64,000 nucleotides of DNA from assembly GCA_022496805.1 (NCBI GenBank), contig CM040094.1, forward strand, positions 8,393,501 to 8,457,500, given 5' to 3'. The position numbers and the translations under genes were made by a program. This stretch comes from Pohlia nutans (Eukaryota; Streptophyta; Bryopsida; Bryales; Mniaceae). Below are positions 1 through 12,004 of this stretch, one piece after another. Position 1 is the first letter of the stretch; every line of letters starts with the position of its first letter. A model generated the notes under the pieces. It worked only from the letters and a program-made list of their open reading frames with translations. It did not search any database and was not told the DNA's origin.

Positions 1-1859
1 TCTATAAACATCCATCTGTTTCCACTGGCGTCTTGAACATAGTAGGTGACGTTAGTGAATGTCTTAGACAACGTGAGGATGTTTCATAATGCGCATTGAT
101 GTCGTCGCGAACACAACCGGATGTTATCGGAGATGTTCACTGTCTTCTCGTGCGACCTATACGTGGTTCCGGCAGTTCTTTCTGATACTGGCTGCAGTGA
201 CAACGCCAACACAATGGTCCAAACGAAGCAGGTAAAGAGCTGAGGGTAGATATGCTGGAACAGTAATTAAGGTGTAACCACGTTGTGGATGACATCTGCA
301 GAACGACTTAGGAAGCGCACGGACGTCTGCCGAAACATCCCCGCGTTTGTGGAGACATCGCATAGACATGTTTTGGAACACTGCAATGTTTTTTGGAACT
401 CTGTCTAGGCAATTCAACATGGTGTATTTTTGAATGCGATGTATGTTTTCCTTGTCCTTGTCATAAGTGTGAAGTGTATGGAACTGAAGTTGTAATGTGC
501 GTGAATGAAAGCTTGCGTCATGACAAGTAGGGGAGTTAGACTGAATTTGATGACGTGGGTGGAGAGGGGAGGTCATGAGTCTTTGGTGTGCATACCATAC
601 TTCAATGTCTACTGTGAATGCGTGCATTCCAAGTAGTAGTGATGAATTGGAAGTGCAGGAGGTTGTGGACACACCGGGGGGTTCCGCGACAAGTGTAAGG
701 CGCATTACTAAGCCCAACAACATAACAAAGGCATCTTCAAAGACACCGAAGCCTGCAAGATTGTCTAAACCGGGGAAAACCGACACACCAAAGCCGACGG
801 GGCCATCCAAACCGACCAAGCCGGATTCTACAAAGCAAGCGGGCTTGTCAAAACCAGGGAGTGCGGCTGAGAAGGTTGGGAAATGTAGAGGCACTGACAT
901 GTTTGGACTTGTATATACACTTCACATGATTGTCTGAAATTCACCTCTGCGGCGTTGAATACAGCAAATTATGCAATGTCAAAGTGGTTTTTAGATTTCC
1001 ATTCATAGTATACTGGGACATTGCATAGAAAGAGTCCATGACATGATGTCATTGCACAAGTGCAGGTTGGCACGTCAACAAGAGCGGAGGCGGCCAAGAA
1101 GAAGTGAACATGCACCGAGAATCAGACGCAGGTGACCCACAGCATCCCGGAATGAACACTGAGGTACAACACGGACGATGTGCACGACATCTTCGCAGAC
1201 GTCAACTGAGACGCTGTCACGATTCCATGAGCGTCCGCTTGTTTGATAGAACATCCCAAGAGACGTCTTAACCTGTGATGTAGCTTGAAGTATTTGCTAG
1301 GAGACGTCTAGAACTTTGTTTTCGTATGGGATGAGGGTCCAACGTTCATGCACGTATAGAACGTACCATGCATATATAGAACGTACCAATTATGAGAAAT
1401 ACACATGCCTATAGTCATCGCCTGGGCCTTGTTTAACCGCAATGGTTGTTGGCATATGTTCATGTGCAGTCTCAGACAAGCGCCAATGAGAGTACTGATA
1501 ATTTTGGGAGCAACAAAAGCAACCGATGACATTGGAGCGTGTGCAGCTAGTGGATGCATAGTAGAGCAACGTGTGGTGGACGGGCCTGTAGATGTGGACT
1601 CAGCGCCAATTGATGTCACGGACTGAATAGTTTTCACAATCAAACTGTGTAGTTGAAACGTTTTATGCATATGCAATGCGAGTACGTATTTGTGACTGGC
1701 AGGCATCACTCCCATGGTACAGTACAACTGCTCTGCAATGTGACGTATGGATGCTCACCGAGACTAGTGCATGTTACGCGAGATGTATTGTTGTGCATGT
1801 TGATCATGACGTGGGGATGTTGGGGTGGTCGCGAAGGATGTCTCGGTGCATGTTCGACT

Positions 1860-2460
1860 GGTGACGTGAATATACAGCGTGCGACGTCTACATATAGCGG
1901 CAGCTGTCTTTCACAAAACGCGGTAAAGGACGTCAGCATGTTTTATGGGTCGACTATGTGATGATGATTCTGTCTTGTATAAGATGTTTGTGAGTGACGT
2001 CAAATGTTTGAGTGAACGCCTTTGTGTCTTCGACGATGTCTTCCGTGACACGTGTTACGAGATCTGGGGATGTTAGGTGGGACGACTCTCTTATCACGAT
2101 GATGTCTTCTAGAAACGATATTCGTGACGTAGTGCATGTTGTCTAAGCCGTCCCCGAGAACATGGGAGTGATTGCCGAATGACGTGACCATGCTTCGTGA
2201 GACATCTACGTTTAGCGCGGCCGTATCTCACAACACATGGTACAAGACGTGAGGATGTTTTCGGGGTCGACTGAAGGATCTCTATGCTCATGTCTTTTAT
2301 AACATGTTCATAAATGACGCAACATATTATAGACCACGTCTTTGCGATGACGATGATGTCTTCCGTGACACGTATGAGATGACCTCGGGATGTTCTCTGG
2401 GACGACTCTCTTATCATCATGATGTCTTCCAAAAACATCTACATCACCGCAATGGATGTT
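1860..2460. repeat. Diverged tandem repeat, unit about 318 bp, two copies
   Basis: Two consecutive stretches align in order. The clearest pair is 2033-2109 and 2350-2429: both contain GATGTCTTCCGTGACACG, then GGGATGTT, then GGGACGACTCTCTTATCA, then ATGATGTCTTC. Earlier matching blocks include GGGTCGACT at about 1948 and 2264, and GACGTGA at about 1863 and 2184. The copies differ by scattered substitutions and small indels, so the duplication is old. Confidence 0.6.
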
Positions 2461-2734
2461 ATGTAAGACGTCGTGGAGAACATTAGCACGATTGCATAGT
2501 GACGTCTCGCAGGACCTCTGCCACGAGAAGCTAAACAAATTGCCACGTCTTGATGAACATCTTGGCACGTCATCGTGAACGTCCTCAAAGATAGAACGAT
2601 GTCGTCGCGGAGCTCTCGCAGGACACGTCCGCGTCTATGCGCGAATGTCTATTGAAACACAGTGATGTCCCGGGAGACGTCCAGGGCAACATGTGGCGGA
2701 AATGAAAGAAACCCAGGCATCTGTTGACGTGGCA

Positions 2735-2815
2735 TGCCACGTCAGATTTCCCCGGGTGACACGTCGGAATTTCCCGGGTCCACGTCGGATTTTCCCGCCG
2801 CCACGTCGGAAAGTG
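2735..2815. repeat. Short direct repeats with CACGTCGG core, 21-22 bp period
   Basis: CCACGTCAG at 2737, ACACGTCGG at 2759, CCACGTCGG at 2780 and CCACGTCGG at 2801 recur with intervening TTTCCCGGG-like spacers. CACGTC is also a G-box-like/bZIP core in plants, but no promoter context is visible, so I call it only a minisatellite. Confidence 0.55.
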
Positions 2816-3060
2816 GTGGGACCACATTTTCTTCCACGTCACCTACGGGGAGGATGAATTCCATCCCAACGTGGCACTGCCCGTCCTTTTGCCGCTGATG
2901 TGGCGTTGATGTGGCGCCGACGTGTCACACCTTTTAGCCTCCGAAATTTGATAGACATCCACGGATGTCTACGCGTTGTTGAAGACATGGTAAGATGTTC
3001 CTGAAATTTGCCTAGCTACACGATCTCTTACACCATGTCTCCACGTTGTGCCGAAGACAT

Positions 3061-3720
3061 GACAAAAAACAGGGGTTTCTTATAGTGCTTGTTGTGCCAT
3101 TGATCTACTTCAATAGTGAAATTGGTGGTTTTGGGTATCAACTGTGGAAGCCCTAAGAAAATTCTACATGTCATAATTGGGGAAGGTGGTGGTTTTAGGA
3201 CATCCTACCTTATATAGGGAGTGACCGGTGATTTCTAATTGAATGAACTATTGAATGAATGCTTTCGATTACTGTTCACCATAGTTGATTGCTCTTGCTT
3301 AATGCCACATGCCCCTATAGCTACTGATGTGATAAAGAATATCCTAAATTATTTCATTGGGGAGATGAAATGATGTGGGATATTCCACACCATTCTGTTA
3401 GACGGAGGCAACAGTCATAGAAGCTTCTGAATGTTATGTGCTGAGTTATGTGCATGATAGAAAGGAAAAATAAAAGCATGGCTTTAAGAACAACTCCATA
3501 GTAGCCCTCCCATAGTCTCTCGCACTCGATAAAACATGAAAAGTGCCAAGGGCCCTTCAAAAATGCCTCTTGACTCTCAATCCTAATGTGTTGAAAAAAG
3601 GCCCTTCAAATTACTATTTAGTTTACGATATCCTCACATTCTACTTGTGATTGGTCCATAATTGACTATTTGATGTGCACTTTTGATGTGTGAGGGGCGT
3701 GCACTCATTCTATATGGCAT
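3061..3720. other. Intergenic, nothing recognised
   Basis: AT-rich sequence with no supported exon, RNA or element boundary. Short open frames are present only by chance. Confidence 0.4.
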
Positions 3721-3775
3721 ACTTTCTACAAGTCTTGTGCAATCATCTGGGGTAATAGAGTGGAAAGCTTCTATG

Positions 3776-4127
3776 TGACGTCCCACAATTCTATCAATTC
3801 AATTGGAGGTCTCTCATATCGATTGAGTCTATCTTTGAGAATTGACCAAATGTGCTCAATGGGATTCAAATCACGCAATTGAAGAGGCCAATATAGAAGA
3901 GTAAAACACTATTGTGAAAACCACTCCTCAAACATCTTTGTTGTATAAATGGGAGCATTGTCCTCAGCATTGTCTTGTTGGAAGTTGACACAAGAAGGGT
4001 CTAAGTTGAACTTGGAAATTATCCTATAGACATTATCCTCGAGAACTGCACAATGAAAAATATGACAAATCAAATTTTCTACTTTAAATGTACGAAGGAC
4101 GGTACAAGATGGAAGCCTTGTAATCAT
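3776..4127 (-). pseudogene. Tc1/mariner-type transposase fragment, broken
   Basis: Read on the minus strand, the frame contains the end of a DDE transposase. It has a FQQDNA segment (the second catalytic Asp region), then PIYTTKMFEEWF, an in-frame TAG at about 3912, and then LYWPLQLRDLNPIEHIW. The block DLNPIEHIW with a following SILKDRL is diagnostic of Tc1/mariner transposases. The catalytic segment carries a small internal duplication (DNAEDNA) that would disrupt the active site. The N-terminal DNA-binding part is not seen. No intact TIR pair could be assigned, so this is a dead relic. Part of it (from about 4076) is shared with the duplicated segment at 9970. Confidence 0.75.
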
Positions 4128-4640
4128 TTTTTTTATTACTTTATGTCATGTAGAAGAAATGAAACTCCTTTGTCTTGTACTTTAGCCCTTGGATCCCTTT
4201 AGTATGTGCACCAATCACATTTGACCCTCTCTATAAGCCTTGACGCCACAAAGGTGGGCAAAAATAGGGGAATAGTGGCTACATTAAAACAATCTAAAAG
4301 CAATCAAGGGGTCCTATAAGCAGAGTTTAAAGGACCCATGTGAAGGTTTGTTTTTATCGTAATGGATGATATGGTTAAGTTTACTGTATCTCTAAAAGTT
4401 TGGCCTTGGCGAGTTGAAAAAGGGTTGAAAATTGTTGTTGCATGAATAGACACTAAAACAGGAAATTCATAGCCTGAAATCATGGGATTGAGTTGGTTGA
4501 CTACATAGATGTTGGCAACTTCGTAACGCACACTAGTAGAAGTGAGTTTGTGACGTTGTGAGGCTTCTCTCTGTATGGCGATCCTACCATGTAGTAGCGT
4601 TTGATAAGGTTCACTAGTGAAATTTTGGTCCATTATAAAG
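4076..4640. repeat. Dispersed repeat, copy 1 (uninterrupted)
   Basis: Nearly identical to 9970-10482 plus 11273-11340. A minus-strand open frame of about 132 codons (4304-4702) covers most of it; I do not recognise the product. The copy carries the empty site GGCGATCCTACCATG at about 4578, which in the other copy is split by a 790-bp element. The right end runs into a CACTAGTGAAATTTTGGTCC sequence related to the CACTAGT MITE terminus. Confidence 0.75.
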
Positions 4641-5231
4641 ACACAACCTGGTGGAGATAGATTTCTTTGGTTAAAATGATTAGTGATTTTCTTTAGTGTC
4701 ATACTTAATCTATGTTCATCTTTATACTTTTAGACTACACTGAAATTTGTGCTGTAAGATCATCGCGGATCGCCTGGTACATTACAGGGACTATAGTTGA
4801 AGTGAAGCAGTTGCATAAATGAGAAGCAAGTGAGAGAGATGAAGAAGACATAGCCTTAGGGTTGTTTAAAACTAAAGAAGAAAAAAGATTCAAGTTTCTT
4901 TGTTGTTGAAAGATATTGTTTGCAACACTAGAGTGGACTGTAGAAGAAAGGACACGACTTAAAGAGGATAGATTGCTTTGGCTAAAATTATTAGTGATTT
5001 TCTTTCAAAAGTCCTCTGTTGTTTAATCTGTTCCTTTTGTTGGGTCTTGAGAAGCATCAAGAAATCTAGTAGTTAACTTAATGTCATCATCTATAAAAAA
5101 ATTCTTTCCTAGGAGCCATGGCTTATACAAAGATTATAGTAATTGAAGTAAAACAAGATATATAAAACTTCAAAACACAACAACAATTGTAAGAACTAAA
5201 AGAAAAAGATTTTGCAAAAAACTCTAGAATT
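4641..5231. other. Intergenic, nothing recognised
   Basis: AT-rich. A short imperfect duplication (GATAGATT...TTTGGTTAAAAT-like text at about 4655 and 4968) is the only structure seen. Confidence 0.35.
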
Positions 5232-5372
5232 CACTAGTAGGATTTTGGTCCTTTATAACTGGTCTTTTGTGACTTAAATGGTCATTTGTGACTCAATTCT
5301 TTTTAAAAAGAGTCGTTTTGAACCATTCAAGTAACAAAGGACCAGCTATAAAGAACCGAAATCCTACTAGTG
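5232..5372. mobile_element. Foldback MITE, CACTAGTAGGATTT family, short form
   Basis: The 141-bp sequence begins CACTAGTAGGATTTTGGTCC and ends with its near-perfect inverted complement (AATCCTACTAGTG). The arms continue as inverted repeats for about 50 bp (TTATAACTGGTC against GACCAGCTATAA), leaving a short loop. No target duplication is clear. Longer relatives and solo ends occur at 11308-12004 and near 12905-12963. Confidence 0.75.
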
Positions 5373-5555
5373 ATTGCACGTACTTAGATAACATGTTTGT
5401 CTCTAATTATAATCATTATTTTCCTATATTTAGACTAAAACACATAGTGAACCATAAGTACAGCTATGACAAGAATATTTGTCTTTAATTATAAGCTTGT
5501 CCTATCTAAATTTAGATTATAACACAGAGTGCATTAGAAGTACGAACATTGCACA

Positions 5556-6096
5556 TCGTACATATGCTATTTACTGTGCGCAACCACTTACAATGCACTT
5601 TTACTGAACCTAAAAGTCTAAAACCGTACATCCTTGTGCTTGCAACTTGCAAGCAACTACAATGTTGTTTCTAGTATGGTATATCGTACGCATGTCACTT
5701 CTGGGGTCACTTCACACCATAGCCACTCTACTTCAATCACATTGTGTCTATTTTAGAATCGTTGCGTAGTGAAAAGAGTAAGAATCGTGAAATAATTGTT
5801 AAAACCCCTTTCACTTCATGTATAGAAACAAACTACATTTATTGTTCCTTTAGTGAAACTTGAGATGCACAGCTAGTAGCTCGGATGATGATCATGGAGG
5901 GACATATACAAGTCTAAGTTGAATCTTAAGAAGGTTGCAATTTTTGATTTGGAAATGCCATTTCATTTTTTCACAACAGTCCCATCTACTCACTAATGAC
6001 AATTTTAAGAAAAAATTAGTAATCATGATGTACACACTTGTTGTAATATACTACTAAACCCAAATATGCAGAGTAAGTGGCATGTATACGATATAC
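5556..6096. repeat. Dispersed repeat, copy 1 (partner at 15003)
   Basis: About 540 bp nearly identical to 15003-15618. Shared landmarks include GCAACTTGCAA, TCACTTCTGGGGTCACTTC and GAAATAATTGTTAAAACC. Neither copy has a convincing open frame, so this is probably part of a non-autonomous element. The partner copy carries an 84-bp tandem duplication that this one lacks. Confidence 0.75.
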
Positions 6097-6139
6097 AATC
6101 TATATACAAGACGATATATATAATCAAACTGCAGCAACG

Positions 6140-7125
6140 CTAGCTACAGTTCATGTATATGCACATGGGCCGTTCTCCATGCTCAAGGAAACGGTCACAC
6201 GGTGTTGACTATCAAGAGCGAAGCCGAGCTGTTTCGAGGCCTCCACAAAATCAGGCCCTACAAGCTCATCTACATGTCTCGAATTAGCATGTCTCGGATA
6301 GGGTTAGCATGTCTCGGATTTTTCCTTTAGAACCAGACTAGGTCGTTCCTTTTGTTGCAGTTAGTGTTAGTCGCTGACTTTCTTTTTCTCCCTCATGGGG
6401 CCCCTTGATTTGTCATACTCTTCTTGGTTGGACTTTTTCTTCCCCTGTTAGGACCTTATGGGTTATGTTGCTTAGGCTTTTGTGGCGCGTTTGTGCCCTG
6501 GCTGTGAGGGCCTTCTTTGCTTTGCTCGCGAGGCTTTGTATTGTGCTCTTTTTAATCCCCCGGATTTCGGGTTTTCAGCTCATCTACACGTTCATCACTC
6601 TAATTGTTTAGAGTTTTCCTTCAGTGTGAGAGCTCATGTATGCGCTAATAGATCGAACTCATCACCAATCGCAATTGGTTTTCGGCTAGCTCATTCTTGC
6701 AACGCTAGCTGCAACAGCGCCTTCATCACCATGGAGTCGGCAGGCAAAGTTTCTCGTTAGTACTCCTATCTCTTACCTTTTCGTTAGCTCACATGTTAGT
6801 GCGTGTATTGTCTTGTGGGAGCTTTCGGGAGAATTCTGTAGCTTAGTGGATGCTTGGATTGATTTTGTTTCAAGGAGGAAAAAACTCACTTCATCGGCAA
6901 TAGCAAGCGGCTGATCCCATCGCCACTCGAGCTTGTCAAAGTATTTAGAGCGCGACGGATGCAGGCCCTAAGTAGGACCTTCGGTGCGGCGCTCGCCAAC
7001 ATCAACCCATCCTCCAAGATGATGGTCACTACGGTTCCTAGAGGGGGCTTCCAATCGCATGCCAATGCCTTGCTCATGCAGTTGCCGGGCAATTTACTAT
7101 ATAGAAACTTTTTGAGCAATATATT
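6140..7125 (+). other. GC-richer islands with coding character, unrecognised
   Basis: Two stretches stand out from the AT-rich surroundings. At about 6160-6300 a plus frame reads HTVLTIKSEAELF then RGLHKIRPYKLIYM. At about 6860-7110 a plus frame reads through LIPSPLELVKVFRARR, MQALSRTFGAALANI and MMVTTVPRGGFQSHAN. Balanced codon use suggests exons or captured gene fragments. I cannot match either to a family, and there is no convincing start or complete splice chain. Between them (6400-6610) lies a T-rich open stretch with hydrophobic codons. They may be pieces of one gene, or host fragments carried by a transposon. Confidence 0.3.
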
Positions 7126-8870
7126 GGAAATTTTAATGCTTGATTATAACATACGTGGTTGTCATTATCATAAATGCATCTTGCAAATTAGTTATTAATT
7201 GTGGGTCAACGTTAAGTTGTCTTGCCTTTATGTTTCTATTCATCGGTTTTCGAAAACAATATTTGTGATTGTATTAACGGCCACAAATGCGTTGTACAAC
7301 CGTACACAAGAGTACTAGTGTAACTCAGCTTATTATCATGAGACTTAGGGTTACATTATCTCTCTTAATTGAGAGTATTTTAGAGTTGAAAAAAGTTACC
7401 AAGTCAACAAAATTGACCCTTGTAGACAAATTACTCAAGCCCTGCCACTACTCATTCCCGCCTTAATGAATATTTCTACATCAAACGCACCCTTCATTTT
7501 GACTTTGGGAATTTCTTTTGAAAAGCTGTTTTGGAAGAGGTACCTTTTGAAGGGTCAAATTGCATTTGAAGGGCATTGAAGACTTCATTCATGAGCACTG
7601 CAACTAAGTGCATGCATCTCTTAATTGTTTACCGATGCATTCAATCATAAAATTCTACTCCTCATTTTTTTTGTAGTATTGACCTTTTCAAGATGTACCC
7701 TAAATTGTCTCATAGGAACCATTTGAAAATGGCTTCTAGGAATAGAATGAATAAATATGGGCTTAAAATGTCTCATTGTATGATTCTTCTTTGTATATGT
7801 ATTGATTCATTTTTCCCAAAACATTCACTTGGAAATATGGTTGTGAAGTTTATGATTGTGGGATGCACTTAATGTTAAAATCAAGAATAAAGTGCGTGCA
7901 TCACTTCAAAATCAATACCCCAATATACAGTTTATCATTCATTAAGAAATATATAGGAAGCCTAATGTATGCATGCATTTCAAAGTAAAATAAAAAAACA
8001 AAACTATAACATATGTATACAATGAAAAATGTGGCCTTAAAAATAAGCCTTAAAATTTTCCACTACAAATGTATTTATTTGTCATTGATAAATCATTAGA
8101 TAAATTTTCATCATAGGATGTATCTTAAACAAGTATTTTCTATATTGCAAAAGTTTATGCAATTATTGTATTTAAGTCTATCGTAATAGAATCTGTCAAC
8201 TCATAAGTCCATAATGATCCATGATCTTTTTGGTACGTACACAATCCAATCTTCATATCAGATGTGGATTCAACAAATCAACTAGCTAGTTCTCTATATT
8301 CAACCCACCTATTAGCAATACTTCTAGGCATTCTATAAACCTTTCTTAAATATCAAGTTTAGTAGTCAATGCTTTCAATTTGCTCGGCCTTCTTCTTTTT
8401 TTAATTGTTTCAATGAAGTGGCCTAAGAGTTTCTTTCTACCTATATTTTAGAAGGAAATAGCTATATATAGAAATTTACAATTTTTATTACATTAGAAAT
8501 GAACTATGTATATTTACAAAATTGAACAAAGTAATACCCTAAGCTTATGAATATTTTGTAAACCCACCCCGCAAATTATACCCCTTTTGTTAACTCACAT
8601 GGATCTATATTTCTATAAAGGATATTGTAGTGCCTCCTCCCAGATAGTGTAAATATTTCCAACAATTTCTCCTCCATCTATTGGATATTCAAGATCTTCT
8701 ATTTTGGAGGGTAATCTTGCATAATTTGTGGATCCAAATTAGTATATTTTTAATTTTCATGTCTTGATTTGTGAATTTGGAATCTTCTAGTGCCACAACT
8801 TTGTTTTTGGTATTTGTCTTGTAGTGCATCTATCTTTTCCAAAACCATCTTGGATAATGCGGAGGAATTG
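7126..8870. other. Intergenic, AT-rich, nothing recognised
   Basis: No exon, RNA gene or element terminus could be supported. Confidence 0.4.
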
Positions 8871-8873
8871 TTG

Positions 8874-8875
<2 letters not shown>

Positions 8876-8922
<47 letters not shown>
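8876..8922. repeat. (TA)n microsatellite
   Basis: An uninterrupted TA dinucleotide run of about 22 units. Confidence 0.95.
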
Positions 8923-8924
<2 letters not shown>

Positions 8925-9044
8925 ATACTAGTTCAAATTTCTTATATACTAAACACCCATTGATAGGTTAACTAAATTTTCTAGAGTTTCTTAATCAAAG
9001 TGGGGTATTTCATCAGTAGTTAAGTGAACAACTGGAGGTTTATG

Positions 9045-9150
9045 GCGATGAGCAAAGTTTATGAAGAAAAGACAATAGCCATGAAAAAAAGACAATGAGG
9101 ATGAAGGAAAGACAATGATCATTAAAGAATGACAATGAGCATGAAGTCTA
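9045..9150. repeat. Minisatellite, about 22-bp unit around GACAATGAGCATGAA
   Basis: Four to five imperfect units containing AAAGACAATGA followed by an ATGAA-like segment are consecutive. A looser repeat follows at 9155-9330, where AATTCACATGTATGTCAA-type text recurs. Confidence 0.6.
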
Positions 9151-9589
9151 ATCAATGTTATGTTCCATTTAATTCACATTTATTTCAAATACTATTCAAA
9201 TGTCAAATATTATTTACACCTATTGAATATGATGTTTTGTTTTAGATTCTTAATTCACATGAATGTCAAATATTATTCAAACCTACATAATGCTACATTT
9301 CATTTCAATTCACATGTATGTCAATTACAATTCAAATGTCAAAATTATGTGATATCTTCTATCCAATCATGTAAATGAATGCTGAAATATAGAGCACCAT
9401 TATGACATTTTATATTACCTCTTTGGAACTTTATGAAATATGAAAAAATTGCCCATTTGAGTACTAAGTGCTTAGTTCAAACGCTATAGTGGGTCCATTT
9501 CATTTTGATATGCAAGTAGGGTAGTGTAAGCGAGAGTACCGGTTGGACAAGCTTACAACACAATTGTGTCCAATATTTGGGCTATTTTG

Positions 9590-9736
9590 CATTGACTAGT
9601 CCATAGGACCTCTCATTTCTTTAAATATGACCACCAAAAGAGTGTCCAATTTCACCAGAAATTTGGATCTTTGGTGGGATTGGACACCTTTTTGGTGGTC
9701 ATTTTGGTGAAATAGGGAGTCCTTTGCACTAGTGAC
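9590..9736. mobile_element. Foldback MITE, about 147 bp
   Basis: The left arm (GACTAGTCCATAGGACCTC, TATGACCACCAAAAGAGTG) is mirrored by the right arm (CACCTTTTTGGTGGTCATTT, GGGAGTCCTTTGCACTAGTG). GACCACCAAAA with GTGTCCAAT pairs against ATTGGACAC with TTTTGGTGGTC around a loop of about 25 bases. A single transcript would form a long hairpin. Confidence 0.7.
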
Positions 9737-9969
9737 AGCTTTGATTTTTAGTGTGTGGCATGTATGCGGCGAAATGCGCACCAACTTGCATATGTCAAAG
9801 AAGCATTAGAGAAAAAATGAATTGTCAAATGGGCTTCCAAGTTTTGACATTGGAACCTATTTCTTTGGGGCTAGATGGAGTAGGTTAAGGACCTATTTTT
9901 TGACAAAAAAGGGCCTGTATCTTGGGTGAATCAAGCATAGTACATGCAAGTCTCACTAAATTTAATTGG

Positions 9970-10482
9970 GTTTTCTACTTTAAATGTACGAAGGACGGTA
10001 CAAGATGGAAGCCTTGTAATCATTTTTTTTATTACTTTATGTCAGGTAGAAGAAATGAAACTCCTTCGTCTTGTACTTTAGCCCTTGGATCCCTTTAGTA
10101 CGTGCACCAATCACATTTGACCCTCTCTATAAGCCTTGACGCCACAAAGGTGGGCAAAAATAGGGGAATAGTGGCTACATTAAAACAATCTAAAAGCAAT
10201 CAAGGGGTCCTATAAACAGAGTTTAAAGGACCCATGTGAAGGTTTGTTTTTATCGTAATGGATGATATGGTTAAGTTTACTGTATCTCTAAAAGTTTGGC
10301 CTTGGCGAGTTGAAAAAGGGTTGAAAATTGTTGCTCCGTGAATGGACACTAAAACGGGAAATTCATAGCTTGGAATCATGGAATTGAGTTGGTGACCACA
10401 TAGATGTTGGCAACTTTGTAATGCACAATAGTAGAAGTGACTTTGTGACGTTGTGAGGCTTCTCTCTATACGGCGATCCTAC
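9970..10482. repeat. Dispersed repeat, copy 2, left part
   Basis: Matches 4076-4585 with only scattered differences. It is interrupted after GGCGATCCTAC by the insertion at 10483-11272 and resumes at 11273-11340. It lacks the transposase catalytic part seen beside copy 1. Confidence 0.8.
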
Positions 10483-11272
10483 ACGGGGAGGTTACATACT
10501 ACATACTTTTGTAAACCACGTGTGGTCGGGGGTCAATTATAGGTGGGCTATTTATCTAAATTTCTTAAATAATTTTCACCCTATTAGTAGATAAAATGGT
10601 ACTTTGAGGTATTTTTCAAGACCCTAGAAGTAAATATAATTTCCACCATTAAGTTATTTTATAAATCCTATTTTATTTATAAATTGGACCATTTATCAGA
10701 ATTCTGGAATTTCTGCATAAATTGAATTTAATTGAACATTAAAAAACGACAAGAATACATGAACATAACTTTCAAAGAATAATGACTGTGCTTAGTGCCT
10801 AAAATGTTCGAAGGTATGTTTAAGTGAGAAATGCATGTTGTGAGAGGAAGCATGCGGCTCTACCACCCTGCCCTAGTCTTGTGAATCTCATTGGTCACCT
10901 AATGCTAAAATTCATCATGAGGAGACTTTCCCATGAAGCCAAATAATTCAACCTTCATTTGTGATTCATTCCTAACCATTGGCTAACTTCGACGATTTTT
11001 AGTCAATTGAGGCAATTCTCATTCAATCAAGGATTTTCATTAGAACTCACAAAAATCTTTGTTCCTCTAAATATTTGAGACCCTACTTTATTAATAAAAA
11101 TAGAATACTACCTATGCTTTTCACCTACCCTACTTTAGATATAATACCTTATAGGCCATTTTGTTCACGCTATGGTACTTCTAAAACTTGTATAAATTTT
11201 TGCTCTGATGAATTAAATGTACCCTATATTTTTCTCACGTGGTTTAATAAAATTTTGATAGTGACCTCCCCG
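10483..11272. mobile_element. 790-bp TIR element with 11-bp target duplication (Mutator-type)
   Basis: The termini are CGGGGAGGTTAC on the left and GTGACCTCCCCG on the right, inverted repeats with one mismatch. The flanks are the exact 11-bp repeat GGCGATCCTAC at 10472-10482 and 11273-11283. The homologous copy at about 4578 has this target once with no insertion, which proves the boundaries. Target duplications of 9-11 bp are characteristic of Mutator-like elements. No transposase frame is inside, so the element is non-autonomous. The interior is AT-rich. Confidence 0.85.
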
Positions 11273-11307
11273 GGCGATCCTACCATGTAGTAGCGTATGA
11301 TAGGGTT

Positions 11308-12004
11308 CACTAGTGAGATTTTGGTCCATTATAAGTGGTAATTTGTTACTTAACCCTTAAGCATCTACACTACTTTTATCTAGTCAAACTTCATCAAATT
11401 TTCACATTTTAATACATATTATACATTTTTAGTACATTTTTTTTATACAATTTATTGTTAGACCAACAAACATTGATTAATTCTAATTACTTACATTAAG
11501 ACTAAATTCTATGAGATTTTCCAAATTTTCTCTCATGTAAGAGTAATTACAAAAATGACTAAAAAGTATGAATATTTGAGGAAAAATTGTAAATAATAGT
11601 GATGAATGACAAGGTGTAGGTGGCATGCTTTCCAAGCTCACATAAAATGTAATTCAATTGAAAAATTTGTTTTTGTAGTGCATATTGGAATTTGAGGGTC
11701 TTGAGCTTTAAAGTACTGTAAAAAAAACGCAATTTTGACAATTTAAATTTTGGTAGAAATACAAATTGAACTACAGAGTAGAAGATAGCTTCCACACCTT
11801 TTAGATGGAACCATTTTCTTTTGAAATTAGGAATTATATGAAAATCAATGTTGGTTTGGAAAACGACCAAACCTAGCTCGACGGCGCTCTTGGCACACTT
11901 ACAAGATAAATGGTTCAAAACCACCGTTTGTTAATAAAATTTGAGACACAAAGAACCATTTAAGTGACAAAAGACCAATTATATAGAACCAAAATCCTGC
12001 TAGT
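11308..12004. mobile_element. Long member of the CACTAGT MITE family
   Basis: The left end CACTAGTGAGATTTTGGTCC with TTATAAGTGG, and the right end GACCAATTATATAGAACC with AAAATCCTGCTAGTA, are inverted versions of the 5232-5372 termini about 695 bp apart. The interior is non-coding. The left end coincides with the point where the two dispersed-repeat copies stop matching. Confidence 0.6.

Larger units (their letters stand above)
1..3060. other. ACGT-rich repetitive block, no recognised gene
   Basis: The block is clearly richer in G+C and in ACGT, GACGTC and ACATC words than the AT-rich DNA that follows. Open frames occur on both strands, for example 575-937 on the plus strand with a low-complexity Lys/Pro/Ser pattern (SKPGK, SKPTKP). 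That stretch is equally open on the opposite strand and resembles no family I know. I see no splice-framed exon, no reverse transcriptase and no transposase motif. It looks like decayed repeat or transposon-terminal DNA. Two internal repeat structures are listed separately. Confidence 0.5.

Noticed and set aside
157..900. 247-codon minus-strand open frame overlapping a plus-strand frame
   Set aside because: Both strands are open over the same Lys/Pro-like low-complexity stretch and neither peptide resembles a family; probably composition-driven.
4304..4702. 132-codon minus-strand frame as a gene
   Set aside because: It lies within a dispersed repeat whose second copy is disrupted by frameshifts and an insertion; no known domain.
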